The translations under genes were made by a program, and so were the position numbers. The notes beneath the pieces were generated by a model that was given only the letters and a program-made list of their open reading frames with translations, was not told where the DNA came from and made no database searches. From Cannabis sativa (Eukaryota; Streptophyta; Magnoliopsida; Rosales; Cannabaceae), in contig NC_083601.1 in NCBI RefSeq assembly GCF_029168945.1, positions 17,264,160-17,328,159 on the forward strand: 64,000 nt of DNA, in the 5' to 3' direction. Below, in pieces: positions 11,008-23,419 of the stretch (the first letter of the stretch is position 1; the number at the start of each line of letters is the position of its first letter).

Positions 11008-14000
11008 TTAAACAATGCAAACTCCCAAAGACTTCCTGAGGGAGTCAAAGCGACTTGCATCTAGGGCCTTTGTGAAAATATCAGCTAATTGTTTTTCAGT
11101 ATCAACATATTCTAATTGCAATGATTTATTTTCAACAAGTTCCCTAATAAAGTGGTGTCTTATATCAATGTGCTTTGTTCTAGAGTGTTGAACAGGATTT
11201 TTGGAAATATTTATGGCACTAGTATTGTCACAAAAAATAGTCAAAACACCCAAATCAAACCCATAATCAATCAACATTTGTTTCAACCACAATAGTTGAG
11301 TGCAACAACCGCGCCAAGCCTATGTACTCGCTTCAAGTGGATAAGGAGATGGAATTCTGTTTCTTGCTATGCCAAGATACTAGATTATTCCCAAGAAAGA
11401 AGCACCCTCCACTTGTGCTCTTTCGATCATCAGCATTTCCTGCCCAATCTGCATCACTAAAACAAGCAAGATTTGAATTGGTATCTTTCGAGTACCAAAT
11501 TCCATAATCAGGAGTGCTATTAACATATCTAATACTCCTTTTTACAGCTGATACATGAGATTCCATAGGATTACTTTGATATCTAGCACACACTCCCACA
11601 CTGTAACATATATCAGGACGACTAGCAGTTAAATACAAAAGACTTCCAATCATGCTACGATAGAGTGTAGTGTCTACCTTTACTCCATTCTCATCTTTTG
11701 TTAATTTCAGTGTGGTGCTCATAGGAGTACTTACCTGCTTAGCCGATTCAAGGCCAAATTTCTTGACAAGGTTCTTAGCATACTTGCTTTGAGATACAAA
11801 TGTACCTCCTTCCATTTGTCTCACTTGAAGACCCAGAAAGAAATTAAGCTCACCAACCATGCTCATTTCAAATTCACTTTTCATTTGATCAACAAATACC
11901 TGCACTTCATGGTTAGATGTAGAACCAAAAACTATATCATCAACATAAATTTGAGCAATGATAAAATCAGATTTTATATGTTTGATGAAAAGAGTTTTAT
12001 CCACACTACCTCTGTGATAGCCATGAGAAAGTAAAAATTGAGTCAACCTTTCATACCAAGCTCGAGGAGCTTGTTTCAGACCATACAAAGCTTTTTCAAG
12101 TTTGTATACATGGTCTGGAAATTGAGGATCTTCGAATCCTTTTGGTTGCTCAACATAAACTTCCTCATTCAAAATACCATTTAGGAAGGCAGATTTCACA
12201 TCCATATAAAACAATTTAATATTGAGAATACAAGCAATACATAAAAGTAAACGTATTGATTCTAATCTTGCAACAGGAGCAAAAGTTTCATCAAAATCAA
12301 TACCTTCTACCTGAGTGTACCCTTGTGCCACCAAACGAGCCTTGTTTCTTACAATTGTACCGAACTCATCACTTTTATTTTTAAACAACCACTTTGTTCC
12401 AATAACATTTATACCTTTTGGTCTTCGGACCAAAATCCATACCTTGTTGCGAACAAATTGGTTGAGTTCCTCTTGCATTGCATTGAGCCATTCCTCAAAG
12501 GTCATGGCTTCCTTCACATTTTTCGGTTCATATTGAGAAACAAAGCAAAGAAAGCTGATTAAATTAATATACCTTCTGCGAGTTACCATGCTTTCTTCAG
12601 GATTTCCAAGGATGAGATCTTTTGGATGATTCAGTTTGACTCTGGTGCTTGGTTCTTTCTGAATAGAGTCAGTGATGATGTTTGGATGAGTCAAGATAGA
12701 CGGTTCTGGTTCTCCAGTTTCAGTTGCAGCAGCAGATTCGTCATTTGCAGCATCAGCAATGGGTTCTGCTGCATCAGAATCTGTTGTTACAACTCTTGGA
12801 GGAGAATCCATGAGACTATCTATCTTGGCTTCTGTGGAAAATTCTGAAAAATCTCTAAAATCATCAACAACCACATTAGCTGATTCCAAAACAGTTTGAG
12901 TTCTCATGTTATAAACACGATAAGCTCTACTGTTTAAGGAATATCCAATAAATACACCAACATCACTTTTAGCATCAAATTTACCAATATGCTCACGATC
13001 TCTATAAACATAACACACACATCCAAAAACATGAAAATGACTTACATTGGGGCGTTTACCTTTCCAGATTTCATAAGATGTTTTTGAGGTACCTGGACGA
13101 ATAAACACTCTGTTTATTATGTAGCAAGCTGTGTTAATAGCTTCAGCCCATAGGCGCTTTGTCAATTTCTTGCTATTTAACATCACTCTTGCCATTTCCT
13201 GTAATGTTCGATTCTTCCTCTCAACAACTCCATTTTGTTGAGGAGTTTTGGGAGCTGAAAATTCATGAGTTATACCTGTAGACTTGCAAAAATCATCATA
13301 CACAGAATTTTCAAACTCCTTACCATGATCACTTCGAATTCGAACAATTTTCCCAATATTACAACCTTTCTCAACTCTTAATCTCAGACAAAGAGTTTTA
13401 AAGGCATCAAAAGTGTCAGATTTTTCTCTTAAGAAATCTACCCAAGTAAAACGAGAGAAATCATCAACACACACAAAGATATATTGTTTACCATTCAAAC
13501 TTTCAACTTGGATTGGACCCATAAGATCCATGTGAAGCAATTCCAATACCTTTGAGATATTGATATCAGACACAGGCTTGTGAGTGATTTTTAATTGCTT
13601 TCCAAGTTGACATGGTTCACACTTACCTTCACTTTCCTTACCAAGCTTGGGGAGACCTCGAACAATACCTGCATTTGACAATTTTTTCAGGTTTTTAAAA
13701 TTAATATGCCCAAGCTTGGCATGCCACAGATCTGTGGTGTTGTTGATAGCTGAGTGACAAGTAAACACAGGGGTTAGAGTGTAACAGTTATCATTGGATC
13801 GAAATCCTTGCAAGATACATTCATTGTCATCATTCAGAACATAACAATGATCACTATCAAAAGAAACAGTAAACCCTTGATCACAGAATTGACTGATGCT
13901 AAGTAAATTAGCACTCAGTCCTTCAACTAACATCACATTTTTCAGTCTAGGTAACCCTTCAAAATTTAGAGTTCCCATACCAACAACTTTTCCAGATAAG

Positions 14001-15880
14001 CCATTACCAAAAGTGACTTCTCCACATTGCATAGGCCGAATGTTAGTCAAGAAATCCTTGTCACCTGTCATATGTCTAGAGCAACCACTGTCAAAATACC
14101 ATATTTGAGATGCAGCAGTTTTATCAGAAAAACCAGCTAGACACTTCTTTTTCACCCATATTTGTTTCAAACCTTTATGTTTCTTTTGAAATTTTTTCAA
14201 ATTATCAAAATAATTTGTTTTAAACAGATTATTCAATGTGAAACATTTAGGTCTGATATGACCTTTTCTACCACAAAAATGACAAATGGGAACAAATCTT
14301 TTTACCTGTGATCTTACCCTTTTCGAAAATCCTGGAGATTTTACAGCATCAGAAGCTGTTATTGCTGCCACAGGCTGTGAAACTGTTACGGCAGAGTTTG
14401 TAGCCTCAAGGTGATTCGTTGGAACACTAGATTTTACAAACTTCGTGACTCCAGAACTTTCCATTCCATTAGAACCAAGGCCTGCGAAACCTCTCTGACC
14501 TACATTCTGAGCTTTTTCAAAAATAGAAGATCCAGGATTAAGCATTTGAACATTTTTCTTAAAGTTTTCAAGTTCCTTCTTCAATAGAGAGATTTTTTCA
14601 TCTTTATCACAAAAACTTGTCTCATATTCTTTTATTTTCAAATTGCACAATTCAATCTGATGAGACAATTTTTTATTCAATTTATTCAACTCTCTATTTT
14701 CAGAAGCAACCTGAATCCATTTTTCATACATGACTTTGTATGATTCAGCAAGAGATTCTTCACAGATTTCAGACTCATCTGAATCTGATTCCTCTTGTTT
14801 GGTGGTATTATTCAGACATACCAATTTATCTTTCACCTGTGAATCACACAACACATTAGTCATAACAGAGGTTAGGGCAACATTTTCAGTAATATCTTCA
14901 TCACTTTCGGTTTCATCATCACTCCAAGTGACATTGAAACTTTTCTTATTCTTTTTCAAAGTGTTTGCACACTCAGCTTGAATATGCCCAAAACCTTCAC
15001 ATTCCCTGCACTGAATTCCCTTTTTGTTAGAGACAGATGGTTTAATGAAAGTATTACCTTTTGAACCTTTCGAAATATTCTTTTTATTTCCCATCTTTTT
15101 CATATATTTCTGAAAATTCTTAGTTAATAAAGCAATCTCATCATCACATTCACTATCAGAATTTTCATTATCAGCAACTTTCAAAGCAATATTTTTACCT
15201 TTATCAGCAATGGATTTGGGTTTGTCCTTTTGTTTAATCTGTTGATTTAATTCAAAAGTACGTAAGGAACCCATCAATTCTTCCACTTTCATAGTGCTAA
15301 AATCTTTAGCTTCCTCCATTGCCAAAAGTTTAGTATCAAACCTTTCTGGAAGAACTCTAACAATTTTTCTCACAAGAACAGAATCATCAAGCTTTTCTCC
15401 AAGAGCAAAATATTCATTAGCAATGTCAGATAATTTTTCATAGAATTCAGTTAAAGTTTCATTATCAGACATTCTAAGCTCATCAAATTTAGTTTGAAGC
15501 ATGATAAATCTAGATCTTTTCACATCAGAAGTTCCTTCAAACTGAGTTTGAAGTATTTCCCAAGCTTCCTTAGCAGAAACACAAGATGATATAAGTTTAA
15601 TGAAACCCTCACCTACACCATTAAAGATAGCATGCAAGGCTTTGCTATTGTAGGCAGATAGTTTATCATCTTCAATAGACCATTCCAGTTCAGATTTTAT
15701 TATAGTATTACCTGAAGTATCTGTCTCAACTGGAGGAGACCAACCTGATAGAACCATTCTCCACACCTTCTCATCTTGAGATTTGATGAAGGCTCTCATT
15801 CTAACTTTCCAATAAGGATAGTTAGAGTCATTAAGCAACGGTGGTCTAGAAATAGAACTTCCTTCTGCAAAAAATGACAT
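11008..15880 (-). pseudogene. Gag-Pol polyprotein of the Sirevirus-type element, broken only in RNase H
   Basis: From the ATG at 15880 one frame runs 1515 codons to a stop at 11333. In order it shows a UBN2-type gag, zinc knuckle CRECEGFGHIQAEC (near 15000), an acidic and coiled-coil Gag extension, a second knuckle CHFCGRKGHIRPKC (near 14270), protease DSGCSRHM (near 14090), a GAG-pre-integrase HAKLGH motif, integrase with D, D and E at HMDLMGP (13530), RSDHGKEF (13325) and NGVVERKNR (13225), reverse transcriptase with GLKQAPRAWYE and YVDD (11945), and RNase H with DADWAG (11450). After SISLST a stop and a frame change interrupt RNase H; its C-terminus (LADIFTKAL) continues at 11292-11008 in another frame. 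Two knuckles and a long Gag fit Sirevirus. It makes the structural and replication proteins of the element, but this copy has lost a complete RNase H. Confidence 0.93.
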
Positions 15881-15920
15881 TCTAACAAAAACGTTATAGG
15901 ACCACACTAAGAGTTTAGTG

Positions 15921-15936
15921 TCCCGCTCTGATACCA
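15921..15936 (-). other. Primer binding site of the Sirevirus-type element
   Basis: The minus strand reads TGGTATCAGAGCGGGA, the standard plant copia site complementary to initiator methionine tRNA. It starts two bases inside the 5' LTR boundary at 15939. Confidence 0.92.
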
Positions 15937-15938
15937 AT

Positions 15939-17069
15939 TGAAAAACTGTGTTTTTGCAAATGTCAGTTGTATATAAGAAAATATAAAAACTGTAAGCGTT
16001 TGCAGCAGCAGAAAGTAATTCTGCTACAGCAAAACTGAACAGGCAGAATATAAAATATTTGCAGAAAAGTAAATAACTTGACACAAGAGATTTATACGTG
16101 GTATCAGTGTTCTCACGAACACTCCTAGTCCACGGGGCCACGCCCAGAGAATGAAATCAATTAATAAAGTATCAAAATTACAAAGACAATTGACTTAAAC
16201 AAGTTTAGACTCCCTCTAAAGTATTACCGCAATCCTTTGTAATCCACTTTATGAATCTGACTTCTTGAAACACCTTCAAGCCCGAACTCCCTTCGTCTTT
16301 GAAGTGTGAGTGCTTACTTCCTCCCGAAGTAAGGCTTTAGCAAGTCTTCTCCCGAAGACCAAGTGCTTACTTCCTCCCGAAGTAAGGCTTTATCAAGTCT
16401 TCTCCCGAAGACCAATCTCTTGTTCAGTCAAGTAGTTCTTCACAACCTCTAGGATAGAGTAAGAACAGAAATAGAACAACTAGAACCTAGGTGAACAACT
16501 AGGCTCTCACAAAACAAAGAAACACTCTCTTCTCACAAATGATAAATGCAAAAAATGAATAATGGAAGAGGTAAATTCGAATGGTTGCTCTCTAGGCTCT
16601 ATTTATAGATCATAGAAACCAAAGAGGCAACCACAAGTTCGAATTAGCAGCTGTACAAAAACTTTCCAAAAGAAACATGATCTGCTACATCAGATTCGGT
16701 TGCTGACGAAGCAGATCTGCCCAGAAACGGGAAACTTACTAAAATCGGGACCGATCTTCTTTCAATGCTTGATTCCTGCCAAAAACAGATTAGATATTCT
16801 GATTGTATCAAGATACAATCGAAATCAATAAGGAAAAGGCAATAAACAAAGTTTCCCTAAAAAAGACAACTTTCCAAAAGAGAGTTTCTTCTCTTTTGAG
16901 TAGTTTTCAACAAAGGAAAGTTCAGCTGAAAGTGCAACTTTCCAAACAAGGAAAATGGCAATTAATAACCGAATAAAAGAGGTAAGATTTCGAAAATGAA
17001 TGCATAGCAATCTTACCATAAAAAGGAAAAATTATTTTGTCACCTAACTTGCCAAAAAAGGACTTTACA
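15939..17069 (-). repeat. 5' LTR of the Sirevirus-type element (1131 bp)
   Basis: It matches the 3' LTR, with the clearest difference a short block near 16710 (AGCAGATCTGCCCAG against AGGATACGCAG). A TATA-like CTATAAATAGAG lies near 16598-16609, so the hairpin repeat downstream of it (16309-16414) would be in the transcript. A long open frame runs from the LTR into gag, but the LTR part is not expected to be translated. Confidence 0.93.
16309..16414. repeat. Two-copy 53-bp hairpin repeat inside the 5' LTR
   Basis: This is the same pair of 53-bp units as in the 3' LTR (16309-16361 and 16362-16414), with the same four hairpins and shared TCCC loops. It lies downstream of the putative TATA box on the minus strand. 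Confidence 0.8.
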
Positions 17070-17074
17070 GGTTT

Positions 17075-17137
17075 ATTTTACTTCCCTATGGTATGAGGAC
17101 AAAAGCATAGGTCCTACCCTAGATCTTCTCTATATAT
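17075..17137. other. Flank between the Sirevirus insertion and the foldback element
   Basis: This is short AT-rich sequence containing ATGAGGACAAAAGCATAGG; nothing is recognised. Confidence 0.4.
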
Positions 17138-18026
17138 ATTTAGGGCAAGACTATGGTATTTGACCATTGATTTTAGATCATGTGGTTATTATGATGTAAG
17201 GTATATTCTCTTATGATAGGACTGCTTGTATACGATGAAAACTTTATACATATTATAATAATATTTAATAATATTTAATAATATTTATTTTTTAAAAAAA
17301 TAAAATAATATTAATAATTAAAATTTTTATAAATTTTTGTTTTGAATTATTATTATTTTTTTATAAAGTTAATTTGAATTATTTTTATATTGATATTTAT
17401 TTTTAAAAAATAATTGCTTTTCTTAAACTCATTTTTGTTGGCTTCTCATTTTTTGGCATTTCATAATTTACTGCTAATTTTTTTATGTTTACATTTAGTC
17501 TTTTCTTTGTTTTGCTTTTAGGTTGTGCATAGTTTTGGTGTTATTGACTGTTTGTTGAGTGTTCTGGTTTTTATCTTCTTGTTGTTTGGCTGCACTTTTG
17601 AGACGTCATTTATTAAATAAAAATTAATTATGTCAATTAGATATTATTTTTCTTGCAAAAAAAAAAATGAGTTTAGGAAAAGTAAATTGGTACGGTACTA
17701 ATTAAAGGGCATCTAAAATTATTCAAGTAGTCATTGGAAAAACTTTTGAAAATAAATATCAATATAAAAACAATTTAAATTAACTTTAAAAAATAATAAT
17801 AATAATTAAAATAAAAATTATTAAATTTTTTAAATATTAACATCATTTTATTTTTTAAAATAAATATATTATTATAATATGTATAAAGTTTTAATTGTAT
17901 ACAAATAGTCCTATCGTAAAAGTATGTACCTTACATCATAATAACCACAAGATTTAAAATCAATAGTCAAAAAAAAAATTCGTAAAAATTTTTACCTAAG
18001 TCCTACCATAATATTACCCTATATTT
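17138..18026. mobile_element. Foldback-type element with about 300-bp inverted arms
   Basis: The left arm (about 17138-17450) and the right arm (about 17690-18026, reverse complement) align over most of their length. Both contain GACTATGGTA or its variant, GATTTTAAATC or GATTTTAGATC, GTGGTTATTATGATGTAAGG, ACTTTATACATATTATAATA and CTTTTCTTAAACTCATTTTT or its variant. A T-rich loop of about 240 bases separates them. The right arm has a small extra block near 17690-17740. No transposase is encoded. The long arms suggest a Mutator-like or foldback MITE; the superfamily is not proven. Confidence 0.7.
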
Positions 18027-18264
18027 ATATCACTCTTATTAATCTAATTAATTAAATAATTAATTTAATAATTTTTAAAAAATATTGCCATCAAATCAGA
18101 ACGGATTACCTCTAAAAATTAAGTATGAATTATTGAATATTGTTTTCATATTTGATATATTAAAAAAAACAAAGTCCATGCTACCAATCAAATTCACACA
18201 CTTGCGTGGGAATAATAATAGTAATCCTGTTATATATTATTTATTTTTCGCTGAATTCTTATGT
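18027..18264. other. AT-rich DNA left of the tandem duplication
   Basis: No gene or repeat is supported. The end of this stretch meets the first ATATTAT word at the duplication breakpoint. Confidence 0.45.
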
Positions 18265-18271
18265 ATATTAT

Positions 18272-20218
18272 GTGATAATGCAAATCTCACTAATAAATTA
18301 AGATAATAATCTATTCACGATATACTTATTTAATTTTGTATCTATATTGTAATTTACAATAGTATAGTATATTGTTGTCAAATGGGCATAATAATAATAA
18401 AAGTGCATAATTTTTTCTACAGTCTACATAGAGAGATATACAAAGATCATCTTATCTCCTTTTTCTGTATATATATGTCGATAAGCATTGTATATTAATA
18501 TAAAATTATAGTACATGATATGCATTGTATGTATAATTAATAATATAAAAATGCGTTGTTCCCATTCAGTATTACAGATACAGACCATACTATATATGCT
18601 TACGTACTTAAGGAGATTGAAGTATATATATTAGTTATTAATTACTTTAATGAAAATAAAAAATGAGATAAAGCAATTTTTTATATATCTATATTAATTA
18701 AAGAAGCTTATTACCTCATTCGGAGTCATTATCTCACATAAATTGACAATTATATTAAAAGAGTATTTATTTAGTTGGGTTGAAAGGATACAAAAGGAAG
18801 TGATTGTCTTGGGTAGTGGAGGGTGTTGACTGATGAAAGGAACCAAATTGTAAATTGTGAACCATAAAATTAATTTATTGGACGTAAATATCATGTCCCA
18901 CATCAGTGTAGGTCTTTTTAATGTTTGTTGAGTATACATGCAGGGCTGATATTATATGACTGTATGTATATAAATAAATGAGTAATTTGCAGTATAAATA
19001 TTTCAGTTTAATTTTTAGTTACAAATAAATATTTAAGTTTAATTTTTAGTGGTAATAATACAAGTTATATTCCTGAAACTCTGTAGGTACATAACCGTTA
19101 AATGTTAAGTCATTATTCACGTATTATTTTCTTATTGGTATATTTAAACTATTTTTTTAAAATAAAAATTTAATGACTTGGACCAATTATAGATTGTCAT
19201 GTAACAATTTACTTAACACTTAATTACCAAATACTTTATTCAAAAAAGAAAAAATTGCCAAGTACTTACAAAAATTTTAAAATTATAACTTATGTATTAT
19301 CGGTGGCGGAGCCCGCCACAAATATTAGGGGGCATTTTTTTTTTTATATAAAAATTACATTTATAAAAAAAATATTATTTTTATTATAAAAAAAATATAA
19401 ATTTTATAGAGACTACAGTAGATATATGAGAATAAATATGAAAATATTATTGTTTTTTTATGTATGTATATCAACTATTTAATGAGAATGAATATTTACT
19501 TGAAGTGCAAATGAGTTATTCTGTAGTAAAAATATTTTGTGTAAGTATTATTTATAGAAAGATAAATTATAAATTCACATGTATATATAGTTCTGTAATG
19601 TTCAAAATATGAAGGAAAAATTGCATAGTACATTGAGTTTTTTCCATTTTTTACATTTATACTGCTAGATAGTATTTTTTTTCCTTTTATACTGTATAAT
19701 TTTTAATATTTTATACGGCAGTATACTGCATTTTATTAAAAAAAAATTATTGTCATTTTTTGGCTTCCACGTGTCTTCCAAAGATTATACCTTTATAAAA
19801 TTTAATTTTTTTATATAGTGTTAAAAAATTTAAAGTTTGGGTGGTTTAGCCGCCATTATCCAAAAAGAAAATATTTTTAAAATTATTTTCTTTCTGATTT
19901 TTTTAATTTTTTTTAAATATTTATATTATTTTTTAAAATTAATATTACGTGGACCACTAAAAATTTACCGCGTGTACAAGTGTGTACACGTGGACAGTCC
20001 ACTGTGGAACTTTACTGTGATTTTTGGACGGAGGGGTACAGAGAAAAATGGAATGGGAGTTTAGGTAGTTTTGCCCCAAACAATCGATTTTTGTGGTTAA
20101 GTGTTAAAAATTTAAAATTCAAGTTGTTTAGCCGCCAATATCTCTTTTATATAAAAAGGTTTGATGTTGATATATATATACATAAACCTATATACTTTCT
20201 CACTAATTTATATATATA
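18272..20218. other. Non-coding AT-rich part of unit 1
   Basis: No gene is supported; short open frames here are shared with unit 2 but lack any family signature. A GGTGGCGGAGCCCGCCACAA block at 19301 contains a GC-rich inverted repeat (GGCGG / CCGCC) in otherwise AT-rich DNA. The stretch at 19650-19740 repeats TTTTATACTG motifs. The empty TA target of the unit-2 MITE is at about 18953-18954. The unit 2 counterpart is 36639-39038. Confidence 0.5.
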
Positions 20219-20220
20219 TA

Positions 20221-20669
20221 CAGTAGAACCTTTATTCAAGAATAGACTTTGGACCAAGCAAATTATATTCTAATTGAGAGGTTATAACTAAATAGAGTTA
20301 TACTAGAAAAAAAAATTAAAATACTAAAAAATATCAATCTAACCATAATAACAATAAATAATTATTAATACTATATTATAATAAAATTATTTTAGAGTAA
20401 ATATAATGGTAATACATATGTTACAATTTGGAATAAAATTATTAATTTTATGTAAATAAATTTACAAAACATATGTATATATTTTATTAAGATGTAATTA
20501 TTCTTATATAGAGGTATATTTTGTTAATACGGGACTTAGAAAATGTATAACTAATTACAATTTAGAGGTTATTCTTATTTATAACTGGCCCAAATTGGGA
20601 CTTGATTTTTTTTTATAACAAATTAGAGGTTATTCTTGAATAGAGTATTCTTAAATAGAGGTTCAACTG
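20221..20669. mobile_element. Emigrant-like (Tc1/mariner-pogo) MITE, 449 bp
   Basis: It starts CAGTAGAACCTTTATTCAAG and ends with the inverted counterpart TTAAATAGAGGTTCAACTG, flanked by TA on both sides. The CAGT...AACCTCTAT termini and TA target duplication match the Emigrant family known from Arabidopsis. It has no coding capacity. The unit 2 counterpart is 39041-39486. Confidence 0.85.
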
Positions 20670-20699
20670 TATATTTTTTGATTTGATTGATGCTATCAC

Positions 20700-21760
20700 C
20701 TTATGAAACAAGTTTTTTTTTTTATTTATTTTTATTTTAAAATTGATGATGATAAGATGAGACTCACATGTTCTCTTTCCATGTTCATCCTATTTCCTAT
20801 TTTCTCTTTCCATGTTCATCTTCTTCTTCATAGATTTCTCTCTCTGTTTTTTTTTTCAAAATCCATCTCGTTTCTCTTTTTTAGTTTTCTCTCCATGTTC
20901 TTATTTTATTTCTTGTTCAGTTCTTCTTCTTTATCTTCTTTTCATTTTTTTTTATTTTTTTTTGAAGTTTTCAGTCGTATTTTTTTTTGGAAAGATAAGA
21001 GTATGGTTTTTTTAATATGATTTTCCAGATCTGGGCTTGTAAAAATATAGCTTTTATTGCATCAGGGGTTGAGGCTGTGCAGAAGATGATTAGTTTTTTT
21101 TTTAATTATTTTTTATTCTTTTGTTTTTTATTTGTTTTAGTGTTGTCTTACGGTTGTTTTCCATAATTTATTTTTTTGACGTTGATTTCATTCTTCTTGC
21201 TCCATCTCATTGGAATTAATGATTGTTTACTGGGTGTTCTTATGGTGTTGTGGTGGTTCTATCCGTGGGTGTGGAAGATGGAGGCTATAAAATACATTTT
21301 TTTCTTCCTTCTCTATGGTTATTTTGTGGTTTTTTTATTCTGGTTCTCCAATATATACATTTGATGAGCTCATTAGAAAAAAAGTTTTGAGGTGTATGGT
21401 TCTTTTATGTTTTTTAAAATGGTTATATCTGCTTCTTGTTTTATATTTGTTTTTGTGTTATTTTAGTAGTTTTTTTGTTCTGATTTTTTAAGATTGGACT
21501 TGCAAATATAGCTTCTATTGCATCTGGTATTGAGGATGTGCATAACATTGTTAGTTTTTTTTTAATCCTTTTTCCTTTTTTTTTTGTTTGATTTATTTTA
21601 ATGTTGTTTTACAGTTATTTTGCTATGATTATTTATTTGACGTCGATTTCATTATTTTTTCTCAATCTCACAGGAATTAATGGTTGTTTTCTGATTGTTC
21701 TGGTGTTCCTATTGTGATCCTGTCCGTGGGTGTAGAAGATAGAGACCTCATTTTTTTTTT
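20700..21760 (+). repeat. Pyrimidine-rich tract with a 460-bp-spaced direct repeat (unit 1)
   Basis: After a T/C-rich stretch (20710-21010), the block at 21031-21285 is repeated in diverged form at 21493-21746. Shared landmarks are TGGGCTTGTAAAAATATAGC or its variant, GTTGTCTTACGGTTG or its variant, GACGTTGATTTCATT and CCGTGGGTGTGGAAGATGGA. No reading frame is conserved between the two blocks, so they are not coding. The unit 2 counterparts are about 39851-40113 and 40318-40581. Confidence 0.65.
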
Positions 21761-22239
21761 GTGTTTACAGCATAAAAGAAAGAAAAAAAATTTAGCCAAG
21801 ACAGTATAAAAGTTATTTCTGCCGTGTGGCAGTATTTTTGTAAGTTTCTCAAAAGAAAAATATAAATAAAAAAATATATTTTTACCATATTTTGGCATAT
21901 TTAAGAAAAATATGTCTTGATTTTTTTTTTACTATTTTGACACATATTTTAAAAAATACGTATAAATAAAAAAATATGTATTTTTTTTTTAATTTGATAA
22001 AGTATATTGATATAAAAATATTTAAAATTTATACAAAACTAAATAAATAAATAAATAACAAATAAAATACCAATATTTAAGAGTGACGATTTTATATGTT
22101 CAAGAAATAGTTTGGAGACCAATTTGTTAAAATATAAAGTTTGAGGATCGGCTTTCTAAAACTTAAATAGTTTGAGGATCAATTTGCTAAAAAATAAAGT
22201 TTAAGGACCAATTTACCAAAATTTATAGAGAAATTTGTA

Positions 22240-22810
22240 GGGAAACCCTCTTATGTTTTAATTTTTATACACTTAATCCCTTTATTTTTTTTTTTGTGGC
22301 AAAATCCCCTTATGTTTTAATTTTAATACACTTAACCCCCTATCTTTTTTTTTAATGGAAAACCCCTTATATTTTAATTTTTATACACTTAACCCCTTTA
22401 TATCTTTTTTTTGGTGAGAAAACCCTCTTATGTTTATTTTTCTTTGCAAATTTGACACGCCAGTTAAATATTACCGTTAAATATCATCTGGATGACTACT
22501 GTATACACTTGTTTATATGTGACAGTAAAACCTTGAAGTCGATACAGTAGTAATCCAGTTAGTATTTAACTGTAATATCTAACTAAAACTTTAAATTTGT
22601 AAAGAAAAGTAAACTTAAGGAGGTTTTGCCACCAAAATAAAAGATAAAGAGGTTAAGTGTATAAAAATTAAAACATAAAGGGTTTTTCTACCAAAAAAAA
22701 AAGATAAAGGGGTTGAGTGTATAAAAACTAAATTATAAGGGGGGGTTTTGCCATAAAAAAAAAATAAGAGAGTTAAGTGTATAAAAATTAAAACATAAGG
22801 TGATTTTGCC
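22240..22810. repeat. Foldback of short tandem repeats (unit 1)
   Basis: Four units of about 55-65 bp with CTTATGTTTTAATTTTTATAC, ACTTAACCCC and a T run lie in one orientation (22240-22440). Units in the opposite orientation (TTAAGTGTATAAAAATTAAA, ACATAAGG, GGTTTTGCC) follow at about 22615-22810. A 170-bp spacer separates them. Transcribed through, the two arrays could form a long imperfect hairpin. The unit 2 counterpart is 41078-41648. Confidence 0.75.
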
Positions 22811-22866
22811 TCAAATTGCTCAAATTTATATAATTTTGGAACCACTCCAAATAAGCTAAAAAAATA

Positions 22867-23345
22867 TAGGGTATATTGATTAATACCTCTTTTATTTATC
22901 AATTAACTAAATCTACCTCTAATTTATATTTAATTAAAACATACCTCTTTCTATATGTAGTGTACCCAAAATACCCTGACATAAGAGAGTCACACGAAGA
23001 GTATATTGAAGTGACAAGGGCAAAATTGGTAAGTGTTTAAAAAATGAGCTAAAAATGATAGACTTTAAAAAAGAAGATAAAAATAAAAGAGAACAATATA
23101 AAAATAGGGTATGGTGAAAAATACCACTTTTATTAATCAATTAATCAAATTTACCTCTAATTTTATATTTTATTGAAACATACCTCTTTTTATATGTATT
23201 GTACCCAAAATACCCTGACATAAGAGAGTCACATGGAGAGTATCTTGAAGTGACAGGGGCAAAATTGGTACAATGTTAAAAAAAAGTAAAAATGATAGAC
23301 TTTTAAAAAGAGGGTAAAAATAAAAGAAGACAATATAAAAAGGGT
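22867..23345. repeat. Two-copy tandem repeat of about 240 bp (unit 1)
   Basis: The copies at 22867-23104 and 23105-23345 share AGGGTAT, CTACCTCTAA, GTACCCAAAATACCCTGACA, TAAGAGAGTCACA and GGGCAAAATTGGTA. Copy 2 is diverged from copy 1, so the tandem is older than the large duplication. No coding capacity is seen. The unit 2 counterpart is 41705-42185. Confidence 0.75.
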
Positions 23346-23419
23346 ATAGGATATAATTTCCTCAAAAAATAATTTTGAGAAAAGTCTAAAAAATGGTAAA
23401 ACTGAAGTAAGCCCAAAAT

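Larger units (their letters stand above)
6756..17069 (-). mobile_element. Complete Sirevirus-type Ty1/copia retrotransposon, 10.3 kb
   Basis: Two LTRs (6756-7882 and 15939-17069) flank a minus-strand interior. The whole is bracketed by a perfect 5-bp duplication GGTTT at 6751-6755 and 17070-17074. Order on the minus strand: 5' LTR, Met-type primer site, long gag with two zinc knuckles, protease, integrase, reverse transcriptase, RNase H, spacer, extra ORF, polypurine tracts, 3' LTR. A long gag, an ORF downstream of pol, repeated polypurine tracts and LTRs near 1 kb are known traits of the Sirevirus lineage. By eye the LTRs differ at only a few single bases plus one short block near the middle, so insertion was recent. 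RNase H and the extra ORF each have a frame break. Confidence 0.93.

Noticed and set aside
15881..16141. Upstream extension of gag into the 5' LTR (also seen at 6722-6958 in the 3' LTR)
   Set aside because: The frame is open by chance across the LTR and primer site. Translation is expected from the ATG at 15880, inside the element.
18694..18939. Identical 81-codon open frames in both units (also 37061-37306)
   Set aside because: The identity is explained by the recent duplication. The composition is AT-driven and no family is recognised.
19301..19330. GC-rich GGCGG/CCGCC inverted repeat as a terminator or element end
   Set aside because: No paired end or target duplication was found, and bacterial-type terminators do not apply in plant nuclear DNA.
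20703..21020. Phe/Ser-rich membrane-like open frames (also 39504-39837)
   Set aside because: They are translations of T/C-rich runs, with frame lengths changing between units through run-length differences.
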